Positions 33,426 through 41,059 of a DNA stretch of 64,000 nt are shown here, in pieces (position 1 is the first letter of the stretch; the number at the start of each line of letters is the position of its first letter). Source of the stretch: JAVDCA01 sp035293985 (lineage in GTDB: Bacteria > Pseudomonadota > Alphaproteobacteria > Rhizobiales > Xanthobacteraceae); contig DATGLS010000052.1 in assembly GCA_035293985.1 (NCBI GenBank), forward strand, positions 434,001 to 498,000. Reading direction: 5' to 3'. Both the position numbers and the translations under genes were made by a program. The notes beneath the pieces were generated by a model. The model made no database searches and was not told the origin of the DNA. It saw only the letters and a list, made by a program, of their open reading frames with translations.

Positions 33426-33723
33426 CGCGGCCCATCCGGCTGGTCCGCAATTTCACGGAGTTTGTCGCCGGTTCAGCGCGGGTTGCCGTGCGCGATCGAA
33501 TGGAGTTGCAGGTCGTCCCGCTTGGCCGAGAGGTCGTTTTCCGAGCTCGAAGCGGTGCGTCCCCTGCTGGTGGGCCGCGCGGATCGACCACCGCACTGCC
33601 CAGCCTCCGTGCGTAAATCCGCTCGATCAGTCGAGGCATGGCGACGATCTCGTTCCGGGTGCTACATGAACGTGCGCGCAATGGAGAAGCGAAGGCACGT
33701 TCCGAGGGGGAATGGGGAGCGCA

Positions 33724-34698
33724 ATGGATAGCCAATCCCGGGCAGCCGACGAGCTGCCATACCTGTCATCGGCCTTCCTCGATGCGTTGACGATCTCGAC
33801 CTCCGAGATCGTCGGCGAAATCGAGCGCCAGATCGTCGCTCAGCGGCACGGCCAGGTATGGTGTGCGCCGAAGGCGGTCGTCCTGCCGGGCGACGACCGC
33901 TACATCATGGCGACGCTCGGCGTCGCATCCGAGCCGCGCGTGCTGGCGACGAAATCGCTCGTGGTCAATCCGCGCAATGCCGAGCGTGGCCTTGCGACCC
34001 TCAATTCGCTCATCAGCCTGCTCGACGCCGAGACCGGACTGCCGCTCGCCCTGGTCGACGGCAACTGGGTGACGACCAAGCGCACGGCCGGCCTGAGCGC
34101 GGTCGCCGCCAAGCGGCTGGCGCGGAGCGATTCCTCATCCGTCGCCTTCATCGGATGCGGCGTGCAGGCGCGCGGTCACCTCGAGGGCTTGGGCGACCTT
34201 TATCCATTGCGGGAGATCCGCGCGTTCGGCCGGGGCACGCACAATCGCGATGCGCTGTGCCGGCTGGCGGAGTCGCGCGGCCTGAAGGGGGTGCCGTGCG
34301 ACACCGCCAAGGCGGCGATCGATGGCGCCGACATCGTGGTGACGACCGTCACCCTGATCCCGGAGCCCGCTCCGTTTCTCGATGCGGGCTGGATGAAGGC
34401 CGGAAGCTTTGCCGTCATCGCCGACGTCGCCCTGCCCTGGTTGCCGCAGACGATGGCCAGCTTCGACCGCATCGTGATCGATGACCTCGAGCAGGAAGCG
34501 ACGATGAGCAAGCCGATGATCAAGTCCGGGCACGTTGCCGGCGACCTGATGGGTCTCGTCTGCGGCGATGTCCCGGCGCGGCAGAGCGCCGATGAACGAA
34601 CGGCGTTCGCGTTTCGCGGCATGGCGGTCGGCGATCTCGCCATCGCGGGGCTCGCATATCGGCGGGCGAAGCAGATCGGCGCCCTCGACGTCCGGTGA
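33724..34698 (+). CDS. Ornithine cyclodeaminase / mu-crystallin family oxidoreductase
   Basis: A 324-residue enzyme. The substrate half (residues 1-120) has VWCAPKAVVLPGDDRYIMATLG and ATKSLVVNP. The Rossmann motif is SSVAFIGCGVQARGHLEGL (about 133-152). Then come GADIVVTTVTLIPEPAPFLDAGWMKAGSF and a conserved Asp in a DVALPW loop. Members reduce cyclic imino acids or make proline from ornithine with NAD(H); this one could act on other amino or keto acids. The ATG at 33724 follows GGGGAG; the ATG at 33712 lies too close to its own G-run. It is monocistronic. Confidence 0.88.
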   Translation: MDSQSRAADELPYLSSAFLDALTISTSEIVGEIERQIVAQRHGQVWCAPKAVVLPGDDRYIMATLGVASEPRVLATKSLVVNPRNAERGLATLNSLISLLDAETGLPLALVDGNWVTTKRTAGLSAVAAKRLARSDSSSVAFIGCGVQARGHLEGLGDLYPLREIRAFGRGTHNRDALCRLAESRGLKGVPCDTAKAAIDGADIVVTTVTLIPEPAPFLDAGWMKAGSFAVIADVALPWLPQTMASFDRIVIDDLEQEATMSKPMIKSGHVAGDLMGLVCGDVPARQSADERTAFAFRGMAVGDLAIAGLAYRRAKQIGALDVR

Positions 34699-34890
34699 TC
34701 GCGCCGATTCTGCGTCAGCCCCGCGGGAACCCGAGCGCAAGCGGCACGACGACCAGGGAAGCTCCCGAACGCGCGGCTGGAAGGTCCGTGATGCATTCGC
34801 GCGCTCGCGATGCTCGTCACCCAACGGTGCGGCCTGCTTGCCATCGCGGGCGGCGGCGACTGCGCAACGCAATGGCAGGTCGCGGGCTGC

Positions 34891-34913
34891 GACGAGCTCT
34901 GTCGAAGCTCGTC
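34891..34913. terminator. Hairpin between convergent genes
   Basis: GACGAGCT at 34891-34898 and AGCTCGTC at 34906-34913 make an 8-bp stem with a seven-base loop. It lies in the 244-base gap between the cyclodeaminase-like gene and the convergent aldolase gene. There is no T-run, so a terminator role is only likely by position. Confidence 0.5.
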
Positions 34914-34942
34914 ATCGGCACGCAGCCGAGCGCTTGCCGACC

Positions 34943-35761
34943 TTACGTCTTGTACGATGGATCGCGCCGATCGAGCATGCGCTTGAGCGCCGGCCACTCG
35001 ATCGTGCCCTGCGGCAGCGTGCGGCCCTTCGCGTCCGGCGTCGGCGACGACGCGAGCTGGGCGTTGGTGCGCGCGACCACGTCCGGCGGCAGATGCACGA
35101 GCTTGGCGTTGCCGGCCGAGGCGCACGCCATGGCGCGCAGCTGCGTCTCGCAGGCGCGCTCGAGGCGGAAGATGTTGCTGAAGGCCTGCGCGATGGTGCG
35201 CCCGCACGCCAGCAGGCCGTGATTGCGCATGATCATCACCTCGCAGTCGCCGAGGTTTTCGACCAGCCGCTTCTGCTCGTCCCGCTCGACCACCACGCCC
35301 TCGTAGTCGTGGTAGGCGACGCGCGCCCAGCGCATCGCGGTCTGGGTCAGCGGCAAGAGCCCGCAATCGAGCACCGACACCGCCATGCCGGCCGGCGTGT
35401 GGGTGTGGAGCACGCATCCGACGTCCGGCCGCGCCGCGTGGATCGCGCTGTGGATCACGTAACCGGGCAGGTTGATGCCGTAGTCGGGATTGGGATTGGC
35501 GATGATGTTGCCGGCGAGATCGATCTTGATGAGCGATGATGCGGTGATCTCCTCGTACATCATGCCGAACGGGTTGATGAGGAAATGCTCGTGGCTGCCC
35601 GGCACCCGCGCCGAGATGTGGTTGAGATGCAGGTCGCACATGCCGTAGTGCGCGACCAGCCGATAGGCGGCGGCGAGATCGACGCGCGTCTCCCATTCGC
35701 GCGGATCGATTCCGTTCGCGGGCTGGGCATTGGCAAGGTCGATTTTCGGCACGGTGTTCAT
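34943..35761 (-). CDS. Class II aldolase/adducin family protein
   Basis: A 272-residue metalloenzyme. The zinc ligands are in VLHTHTPAGMAVS (about 136-148, HTH) and MRNHGLLACG (about 197). An N-terminal AAAYRLVAHYGMCDLHLNHISARVPG stretch fixes the family. GGAGG lies seven bases before the ATG at 35761. Members cleave sugar phosphates (fuculose, ribulose) or decarboxylate aromatic or hydroxy acids. The alignment around ERACETQLRA suggests the large group of uncharacterised aldolases found with dicarboxylate and aromatic genes. It is monocistronic. Confidence 0.9.
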   Translation of the reverse strand: MNTVPKIDLANAQPANGIDPREWETRVDLAAAYRLVAHYGMCDLHLNHISARVPGSHEHFLINPFGMMYEEITASSLIKIDLAGNIIANPNPDYGINLPGYVIHSAIHAARPDVGCVLHTHTPAGMAVSVLDCGLLPLTQTAMRWARVAYHDYEGVVVERDEQKRLVENLGDCEVMIMRNHGLLACGRTIAQAFSNIFRLERACETQLRAMACASAGNAKLVHLPPDVVARTNAQLASSPTPDAKGRTLPQGTIEWPALKRMLDRRDPSYKT

Positions 35762-36304
35762 GGGGCATCCTCCGACAGGCCGCCATGATAGCAAATCGTG
35801 CGCAAAAAGGGTCGTGCGGACCGCCGACGCGCTTCCGCCCGCGAACGACGATGCGATGACGGCCGGCAACGGCCAGTTCGGCAACCGCCGGCCGGCCGCC
35901 ACGGTCGACAGCGCCGCCTTCGGTTTACGCCGGTCGCAACAACAGCCGAGCGCAGGACCGCACCGCGCAAGACGGGTGATCGCCAGGCTCGCCCGGATCA
36001 TTTTTTCCAGGTCGGCCAATCGACCGGCAGACGTTAGATGAAGACGATCGAGATCATGACGACGCTGACGGTCGTCGGAATCGAACCCGCGGACCTCGCC
36101 GGCCGGCGGCGTTTGCACACGATGCGCCGGTGCTGCAGAGCCGGCGCTGATTCATCGGCACGCGCATGACCGTTCCATTCGCGAGACACATTACAAAAAG
36201 ATCACATGTCACGACTAGGCTCGTTCGACGGTTCGCGCGTTATGCGAGCATCAGCACCGAAATCTCGACGTCCATCTGTCCCGCGAACCCCATACGAGCG
36301 AAAC
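35762..36304. other. Long intergenic region, no gene seen
   Basis: Divergent gap of over 500 bases between the aldolase and the membrane protein gene. Frames across it lack ribosome sites and family features. At about 36080-36092 there is an 11-base match to the tRNA T-loop consensus on the minus strand, but without acceptor or anticodon arms. The right part (36170-36230) is AT-richer and probably carries the promoter of the membrane protein gene. Confidence 0.5.
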
Positions 36305-37111
36305 ATGGAAAGTCACGGCCACATTCTCAGCAAAGTCCCCGCGGTGACGCTCGGGTTCTGGGCAATCAAGATTCTCGCCACGACCCTCGGCGAGACCGGT
36401 GGCGATGCGGTCACGATGAGCTGGCTGCACGCGGACGTCCATCCGCACAATGGCGGATATTTGATCGGCACCGGGATATTTCTCGTCGTGTTCGTCGTGG
36501 CCGTCCTCGGTCAAATCATGGCGCGCGAATTCAACCGGTGGATCTACTGGCTGGCCATCGTCGCCTCGACGACCGTCGGAACCGCGATGGCGGATCTCCT
36601 CGATCGCTCCCTCGGCATCGGCTACGCAGGCGGCGCGTCGATCCTGCTCGCCTGCGTCTTGGGCTCGCTCGCGGTGTGGTACGTGACCCTCGGCTCGATC
36701 AACGTGCAAACGGTCACGACGCCGAAAGTGGAGTTGTTCTACTGGATCACGATCACGTTTTCGCAGACGCTCGGGACCGCTCTCGGCGACTGGACGGCAG
36801 ACAGCACCGGTCTCGGCTATGACGGCGGCGCCGTCGTCTTTGCCGCAGGGCTGGCGCTGCTCGCAGGCCTGTATTACTGGACGAGCACCTCGCGCGTGTT
36901 CCTCTTCTGGGCGGCCTTCATTCTGACACGACCACTCGGCGCGACGGTCGGGGATTTTCTCGACAAGCCGACCAGCCACGGCGGCCTCGCTCTGAGCCGC
37001 CCCTTGGCCTCCGCGGTCATCCTCGGCGTGATCATCGTGCTCGTTCTCGTGCTCCCGCAACGGGCGGGGCAACATCCCGAAGCCGGTGGCGCGGTGAAGT
37101 CCCGCGCTTGA
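36305..37111 (+). CDS. Membrane protein with four internal repeats (COG4705-like)
   Basis: A 268-residue polytopic protein with eight likely helices. A short motif recurs four times: TTLGETGGDAVTMSW (about 23), STTVGTAMADLLDRSLGIGYAGGA (about 87), SQTLGTALGDWTADSTGLGYDGGA (about 155), TRPLGATVGDFLDKP (about 215). Each has TLG and GD, so the protein looks like four copies of a two-helix unit. The last repeat ends in DKPTSHGGLALSR. This resembles the COG4705 group of uncharacterised membrane proteins. The conserved acidic residue in each repeat could bind a cation, which is inference. The ribosome site is weak. Confidence 0.82.
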   Translation: MESHGHILSKVPAVTLGFWAIKILATTLGETGGDAVTMSWLHADVHPHNGGYLIGTGIFLVVFVVAVLGQIMAREFNRWIYWLAIVASTTVGTAMADLLDRSLGIGYAGGASILLACVLGSLAVWYVTLGSINVQTVTTPKVELFYWITITFSQTLGTALGDWTADSTGLGYDGGAVVFAAGLALLAGLYYWTSTSRVFLFWAAFILTRPLGATVGDFLDKPTSHGGLALSRPLASAVILGVIIVLVLVLPQRAGQHPEAGGAVKSRA

Positions 37112-37145
37112 GGGATCATACGCGCGGAATCTCGCAGGCCCGACC

Positions 37146-37517
37146 TCACCCCGCCGGCGGCAGCAGCGCCTTGATGTTCTCCAGGAGCCGCGGCAGCTCG
37201 ACCGGCTTGGTGTCGAACTCGTCGCAGCCGGCGGCGAGGGCCTTCTCCTTGTCCCGCACCATGGCGTGCGCCGTGAGTGCGATCACCGGGATGGCCTTGG
37301 TCGCGGGATTTGCCTTGACCTGGCGCGTCGCCTCCCAGCCGTCGAGGATGGGCAGGCTCATGTCCATCAAGATGAGGTCGGGCTTGGAGGAGCCCGCGAG
37401 GTCGACGCCCTCCTGCCCGTTCACGGCGAGCACGACCTCGAAGCCGTTGCGGGTGAGCCGCCGCGAGAGCATGTCGCGGTTCATCTCGTTGTCTTCGACC
37501 AGCAGTATTTTCGGCAT
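37146..37517 (-). CDS. Stand-alone response regulator receiver (CheY/DivK-like)
   Basis: A 123-residue single receiver domain. The acidic pocket is E8 D9 and the phosphoacceptor D52 (LILMDMSLP). The switch Thr is T82 (ALTAHAM) and the conserved Lys is K104 (DTKP). Closest by pattern to DivK-like regulators (MPKILLVEDNEMNRDMLSRRL). It must be phosphorylated by a kinase encoded elsewhere. It is monocistronic, with a gap before the next membrane protein gene. It sits near the partner-switching genes but is not in their operon. Confidence 0.93.
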   Translation of the reverse strand: MPKILLVEDNEMNRDMLSRRLTRNGFEVVLAVNGQEGVDLAGSSKPDLILMDMSLPILDGWEATRQVKANPATKAIPVIALTAHAMVRDKEKALAAGCDEFDTKPVELPRLLENIKALLPPAG

Positions 37518-37763
37518 GGTAGATTCCCGTGAGGAGTAGGATGGGTTGAGCGCGAGCGAAACCCCTCATCCTTGTGCTGAGTCGCAGCGATGGGTTCCCC
37601 GCCTTCGCGGTGCTCGACCCTTCCTACGCGTTTTCGGCGGTTTTCTTGGCGCGGCGGCCCGCGATCGCGACGAGCGCCGAGCCGAGCGTGCCGATCGGCT
37701 GCGCGCTCTTGCTCAGGATCAGCAGGGTGTTCTCGGCGCAAGGGACGCCCCCCAGACCCATGG
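37518..37763. other. Intergenic region with possible small ORF and repeat fragment
   Basis: 37536-37572 (GTAGGATGGGTTGAGCGCGAGCGAAACCC...) looks like a dispersed element frequent in related genomes. A minus-strand frame from about 37764 to 37624 encodes 46 residues ending RRAKKTAENA with GC-rich third positions but no ribosome site; I do not call it. Confidence 0.4.
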
Positions 37764-37976
37764 TCACAGACGACGCGCGAGCGGGATCACGAGATAGATC
37801 ATGGCGAGCACCATCGGCGGGATGGTGAGCGCGGTCACGCCGTAGACCGGCCAATGGACCGTGATGGGCGTGACCGCCGCCAGCAGCGCATTGAGCACCA
37901 CATAGGCGCCGAGCATCGCGGCGGCGAGGAAGCGGCAGCGGGCGATCAGCGGGGATTGATCATCGAGGTGGGGCAT
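37764..37976 (-). CDS. Small two-helix membrane protein, TetR divergon partner
   Basis: A 70-residue protein with two hydrophobic segments (LAAAMLGAYVVLNALLAAVTPI and VTALTIPPMVLAMIYLVIPLA). AAGGAG lies eight bases before the ATG. It is divergent from the TetR gene across two palindromes, so it is the probable target of that regulator. Similar tiny membrane proteins beside TetR regulators are common in alphaproteobacteria, often called hypothetical. Function is unknown. Confidence 0.75.
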   Translation of the reverse strand: MPHLDDQSPLIARCRFLAAAMLGAYVVLNALLAAVTPITVHWPVYGVTALTIPPMVLAMIYLVIPLARRL

Positions 37977-37991
37977 GGTCTACTCTCCTTT

Positions 37992-38035
37992 GAAACGATA
38001 CGGTGCGTTTCGATCCGAATCTAAACGGACCGTTT
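37992..38035. promoter_or_regulatory. Paired TetR-type operator palindromes in a divergent promoter
   Basis: Two palindromes lie between the divergent genes: GAAACG/CGTTTC spaced over 37992-38011, and AAACGG-A-CCGTTT at 38023-38035. Both use the half AAACG. This is the usual TetR operator form, and binding here would control both genes. Assignment to the adjacent TetR is inferred from position. Confidence 0.75.
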
Positions 38036-38064
38036 CGTTCTGTCAAGCGCAAGGGATGGCAAAG

Positions 38065-38655
38065 ATGGGCAAGCGCGCAGCCGCGCCGGAACGGCGGGCG
38101 TCGATCGGGGCGCGGCGCAACCCCGAGGCGGAGGCGGCGATTCTCGCGGCGGCGCGGGCGCTGCTGGCGGATCGCGGCTATTCGGGATTTTCCATCGACG
38201 AGGTGGCGCGGCGGGCGGGCGCCGGCAAGCCGACCATCTATCGCTGGTGGCCGACCAAGGCCGATCTCTTCGTCGACGTCTTCGCGGCCGAGAAGGCGGC
38301 CGCCATCACGGTTCCCGACACGGGCGACCTCGTGCGCGATCTCGTGCGCTACACGAGCGACCTGTGGCGCTTCTGGCGCTCAGATCCGGCCGGCGGCGCG
38401 CTGCGCGGCCTGATTGCCGAGGCGCAGGCGAGCGCGGCCGCGCTCACGACGCTGCGCGAGCGCTTCCTCCCCGAACGGCTCGAGCCGGTGCGCACGATCT
38501 TCGCCCGGGGGGCCGCGCGCGGCGACCTGCCGGCACGCGACGTCGAGGAGCGGGTCGAGCTGTGGGTCGCCTTCAACTGGTTTCGTCTGCTCACCGACCG
38601 CATCGACGACAACGGTCCCTACATCCGCCGCATGATGGCGATGATCGCCGCATGA
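38065..38655 (+). CDS. TetR family transcriptional regulator
   Basis: A 196-residue repressor. The helix-turn-helix is at about 18-64: EAAILAAARALLADRGYSGFSIDEVARRAGAGKPTIYRWWPTKADLFVDVF, a textbook TetR_N domain. The rest is the helical ligand and dimer domain (RYTSDLWRFWRSDPAGGALRGLIAEAQA). The ATG at 38065 is chosen because AAGGGA lies eight bases upstream; an ATG at 38056 is closer than a ribosome can use. Preceded by two operator-like palindromes, so it is probably autoregulated. The ligand is unknown. Confidence 0.92.
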   Translation: MGKRAAAPERRASIGARRNPEAEAAILAAARALLADRGYSGFSIDEVARRAGAGKPTIYRWWPTKADLFVDVFAAEKAAAITVPDTGDLVRDLVRYTSDLWRFWRSDPAGGALRGLIAEAQASAAALTTLRERFLPERLEPVRTIFARGAARGDLPARDVEERVELWVAFNWFRLLTDRIDDNGPYIRRMMAMIAA

Positions 38656-38680
38656 GGAGGGGCGTCGCCGAACAGATTCC

Positions 38681-38764
38681 GTCATGCCCGGCGAACGCCG
38701 GGCATCCACGTTTTTCTTCCTGGGCGCGGAGACGTGGATGGCCGGGACAGGCCCGGCCATGAAG
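38681..38764. repeat. Palindromic repeat, GTCATGCCCG...GGCCGGGACAxGCCCGGCCAT family
   Basis: Begins GTCATGCCCGGCG and CCGGGCATCCACGT, ends ACGTGGATGGCCGGGACAGGCCCGGCCAT. The arms are complementary over most of their length. It lies between the convergent TetR and kinase genes. Same family as 15631-15757 and 52122-52206. Confidence 0.88.
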
Positions 38765-38770
38765 GAACAC

Positions 38771-39205
38771 CTAGGAGCGCACGACGAAGAACGTCATGTG
38801 GTTCTCGTCGCCCTGCCGCGAATACTCGAGCGTGCTCAATTGGCGCACCAAGTGCAGGCCGAGGCCGCCCACCTTGCGCTCGTCCGGCAGCGCCGCGAGA
38901 TCGGGCGGCGGCGCGATGCGCGGATCGAAGGCCGGACCGCGATCGACGATCTCGCCCGTGATGCGGGCCGGCTCGACGCGCAGCGTGATGCGCGCCGGAG
39001 TATCGCGGCAATCGCCGTGGGTGCCGAGATTGGCCAGCATCTCCTCGATGACCAGCGCGACGTGATGGGTCGCGCGCGGGTCCACGTGCTCGCGTTGCAG
39101 GAAGGCCATCACGTCGGTGACCGTCTCGCTGATCGCCTCCGGCGTCGCGAGCGCGCACGTCTCGAACCTGCTTGTCTCGAAGGCGCTGGTCTCAAACTCG
39201 CTCAT
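38771..39205 (-). CDS. RsbW-like anti-sigma/serine-kinase HATPase
   Basis: A 144-residue GHKL ATPase. N-box EEMLANLGTH (E54, E55, N59), G1 box DRGPAFDP (about 88-95), G2 box GGLGLHLVRQ (113-122). No histidine kinase dimer domain, so it belongs to the RsbW/SpoIIAB or BtrW group that phosphorylates a STAS partner and may hold a sigma factor. The N-terminus has three FET repeats (EFETSAFETSRFETC), an odd low-complexity start. Its ATG overlaps the phosphatase gene stop in an ATGA (39202-39205). No sigma factor gene is near. Confidence 0.88.
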   Translation of the reverse strand: MSEFETSAFETSRFETCALATPEAISETVTDVMAFLQREHVDPRATHHVALVIEEMLANLGTHGDCRDTPARITLRVEPARITGEIVDRGPAFDPRIAPPPDLAALPDERKVGGLGLHLVRQLSTLEYSRQGDENHMTFFVVRS

Positions 39206-40170
39206 CGCTCTCCATAGGTCACGAGCAGCGCCGCCATGTCGTCGAAGGCCGGCTGGCCGGCCGCGAAGGCGCGTACATCCGCAGCAACGCGGTCGAGCGC
39301 TTGCGTGTCGCCCGGCGCCACCGCGGCCATGAACTCACCGACGCGGCCGTCGCCATAGAGCGCACCGTGCGGATCATGCGCTTCGGTGAAGCCGTCGGTG
39401 ACGATCAGCAGGCGGTCGCCGGGCGCGAGCCTCGCCTCCCCGGCCCGGTAATTCAAGGTCTCGTCGAGCCCGAGCGGGGGGCCGCCGAGCACCTCCAGCC
39501 GGCCCACCGTGCCGATGCCGTTGCGATGATAGGCGGCGCCGGCGCCCTTGTCGGAGACGTCGCCGAGCGACAGCACCACGGTGTCGTCGGCGAGCGCGAA
39601 ATGGTCGACGAGGTCGCCGCCCACCTCCTTGGCGGGCTCGAGCAGCACGTCGATGCGCAGCGCACGCCCGCCGCGCTCGCCGGCAAAGGGCGGCGGCGCC
39701 AGAGCGAGCTGAAGCGTGCGCGCCTCTTCGAGCTCGCGCTGCTTGCGCGCGAGCTCGTCGCGGGTCGCGTCGCGCAACGCCTTCTTCTCCAGCGTCGCCA
39801 GCACGCGCGCGCGCAGCAGCGTCGGGTTGAACGGCTCGAACAGGTAATCTTCGGCGCCCATCTCGATGCAGCGCACCACCGGCTCGATCTCGCTCAGCGC
39901 CGAGATGACGATCACCGGCAGCTCGTTGATGCGGCCGTCGCGCTTCAAGACCTCGAGCACGCCGAAGCCGTCGAGCTCGGGCATCATGATGTCGAGCAGC
40001 ACCATGCCGTAGGCCTTGGCGGCGATGGCGGCGAGCGCCTCGTGGCCGTTCTGCCCCTGGTCGATCGCCGTGAAGCCGAGGCGCCCCAATCGGCGCAGCA
40101 GCAGGTCGCGGTTCTCGGCGACGTCGTCGACGACCAGGATTTTTGCGGTTCTGGCGCTTCGATCGCTCAT
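39202..40170 (-). CDS. Receiver-PP2C phosphatase (RsbU-like), phosphatase domain shortened
   Basis: A 322-residue protein. Receiver domain 1-120: D15 D16, phosphoacceptor D60 (MVLLDIMMP). The usual Lys in KPF is Glu112 (LFEPFN). A helical linker (125-155) leads to a SpoIIE-type phosphatase: KEVGGDLVDHF, LGDVSDKGAGAAY. There it jumps to HRNGIGTVGRLEVLGGPPLGLDE, then PGDRLLIVTDGFTEAHD. About 70 residues normally between DKG and the NAGHNPP loop are missing, although the frame is kept. It should dephosphorylate the STAS partner if still active. Overlaps the RsbW-like gene. Confidence 0.85.
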   Translation of the reverse strand: MSDRSARTAKILVVDDVAENRDLLLRRLGRLGFTAIDQGQNGHEALAAIAAKAYGMVLLDIMMPELDGFGVLEVLKRDGRINELPVIVISALSEIEPVVRCIEMGAEDYLFEPFNPTLLRARVLATLEKKALRDATRDELARKQRELEEARTLQLALAPPPFAGERGGRALRIDVLLEPAKEVGGDLVDHFALADDTVVLSLGDVSDKGAGAAYHRNGIGTVGRLEVLGGPPLGLDETLNYRAGEARLAPGDRLLIVTDGFTEAHDPHGALYGDGRVGEFMAAVAPGDTQALDRVAADVRAFAAGQPAFDDMAALLVTYGER

Positions 40171-40248
40171 GCGGCGCGCTCCGTCGACGCCATGGCGGGC
40201 ACGAGCCGCGGCGTCTGCGGCGGCGCGATCATCTCGAACGGCATCCGC

Positions 40249-40557
40249 TCACGCGCGCGGCTCCATCGGCAGCATCTGCGCGAGACCGGCCGAGGTGATC
40301 ACCTCGACGACAGCCGGATTGGCGCTGACCAGCTTGATGCTGCCGCCGCGCCGCGCCAGCGCCTTGGCGGCCGAGACGAGATGGCGCAGGCCGATGGAGG
40401 CGACGAAGGTCACGCCCGCCATGTCGATCACGACCGATTGCTTGGCGCCCGACAGCGTCGCGAGCGGCAGCGCAATCGCGTCCGCGCCCGCAATGTCGAG
40501 GCGGCCGGTCAGCACGACGCGGGCGGCCGCGCCTTGGTCGTCGATCGTGACTTGCAT
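40249..40557 (-). CDS. STAS domain anti-anti-sigma factor (RsbV-like)
   Basis: A 102-residue STAS protein. The phosphorylation Ser is S54 (TFVASIGLRHL). Opening VTIDDQGAAARVVLTGRLDIAGAD is typical of SpoIIAA/RsbV. In the partner-switch cycle the kinase phosphorylates this protein; the phosphatase removes it, and the free form binds the kinase and releases its target. First gene of the run, with a gap of about 80 bases before the phosphatase gene. Confidence 0.9.
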   Translation of the reverse strand: MQVTIDDQGAAARVVLTGRLDIAGADAIALPLATLSGAKQSVVIDMAGVTFVASIGLRHLVSAAKALARRGGSIKLVSANPAVVEVITSAGLAQMLPMEPRA

Positions 40558-40716
40558 GAGATTCCCGCGGGTTAGCGTGGCTTTATCGCATATAGAGGGT
40601 GATATATGACAGTTCGGTGAAAGTGCCCTGGAGCAGGACCTTGATCTTTGCCGGCGCCCTGGCGTTGATTCCAGCGGCAGCCTAACAGCCACGCCGATCC
40701 GGGAAAACCAACTCTC

Positions 40717-40989
40717 ATGAGCCCCGACATCGATCCCCCCTTGGACGACGGCCACAGGTATTGGTTTCGGGCAAAACGCTACGGATGGGGATGGGGCCTG
40801 CCGGTCGCCTGGCAGGGCTGGCTCGTCTTTGCGATCTTCCTCGCGCTGGTCGTGGTGGACCCCTTCGTGTTTCCGCCGCGCACCCACACGGCGGGCTACA
40901 TTATCTATCTGGTCATCCTGTCCGCCGCGCTCTTCGGCGTATGCTGGCTCAAGGGCGAGCCGACGCGCTGGCGCTGGGGCGGCGACTGA
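40717..40989 (+). CDS. Small membrane protein with two helices
   Basis: A 90-residue protein. After a polar start (DDGHRYWFRAKRYGWGWGLP) come two membrane segments (VAWQGWLVFAIFLALVVVD and TAGYIIYLVILSAALFGVCWL). The RYWFRAKRYGWGWGLPxxWQGW pattern is shared by small membrane proteins in many alphaproteobacteria, with no assigned role. The ribosome site is weak. It lies alone between the partner-switching genes and the hydantoinase. Confidence 0.78.
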   Translation: MSPDIDPPLDDGHRYWFRAKRYGWGWGLPVAWQGWLVFAIFLALVVVDPFVFPPRTHTAGYIIYLVILSAALFGVCWLKGEPTRWRWGGD

Positions 40990-41059
40990 TTGGCGTATAC
41001 CGACGTGCGCATAGCGACACACCTCGACGCAAACCCGGCAGAGCACAAAGGGGCCCACG

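Noticed and set aside
36076..36095. tRNA T-loop-like match (GGTTCGATTCC on the minus strand)
   Set aside because: No acceptor stem, anticodon arm or D-arm can be built around it; one chance match in 64 kb is plausible.
37624..37764. 46-codon minus-strand frame ending RRAKKTAENA
   Set aside because: Good third-position GC but no ribosome site and no recognisable relatives; left as possible only.
38042..38056. Earlier TetR start at 38056
   Set aside because: The only purine-rich ribosome site abuts that ATG; it fits the ATG at 38065 instead.
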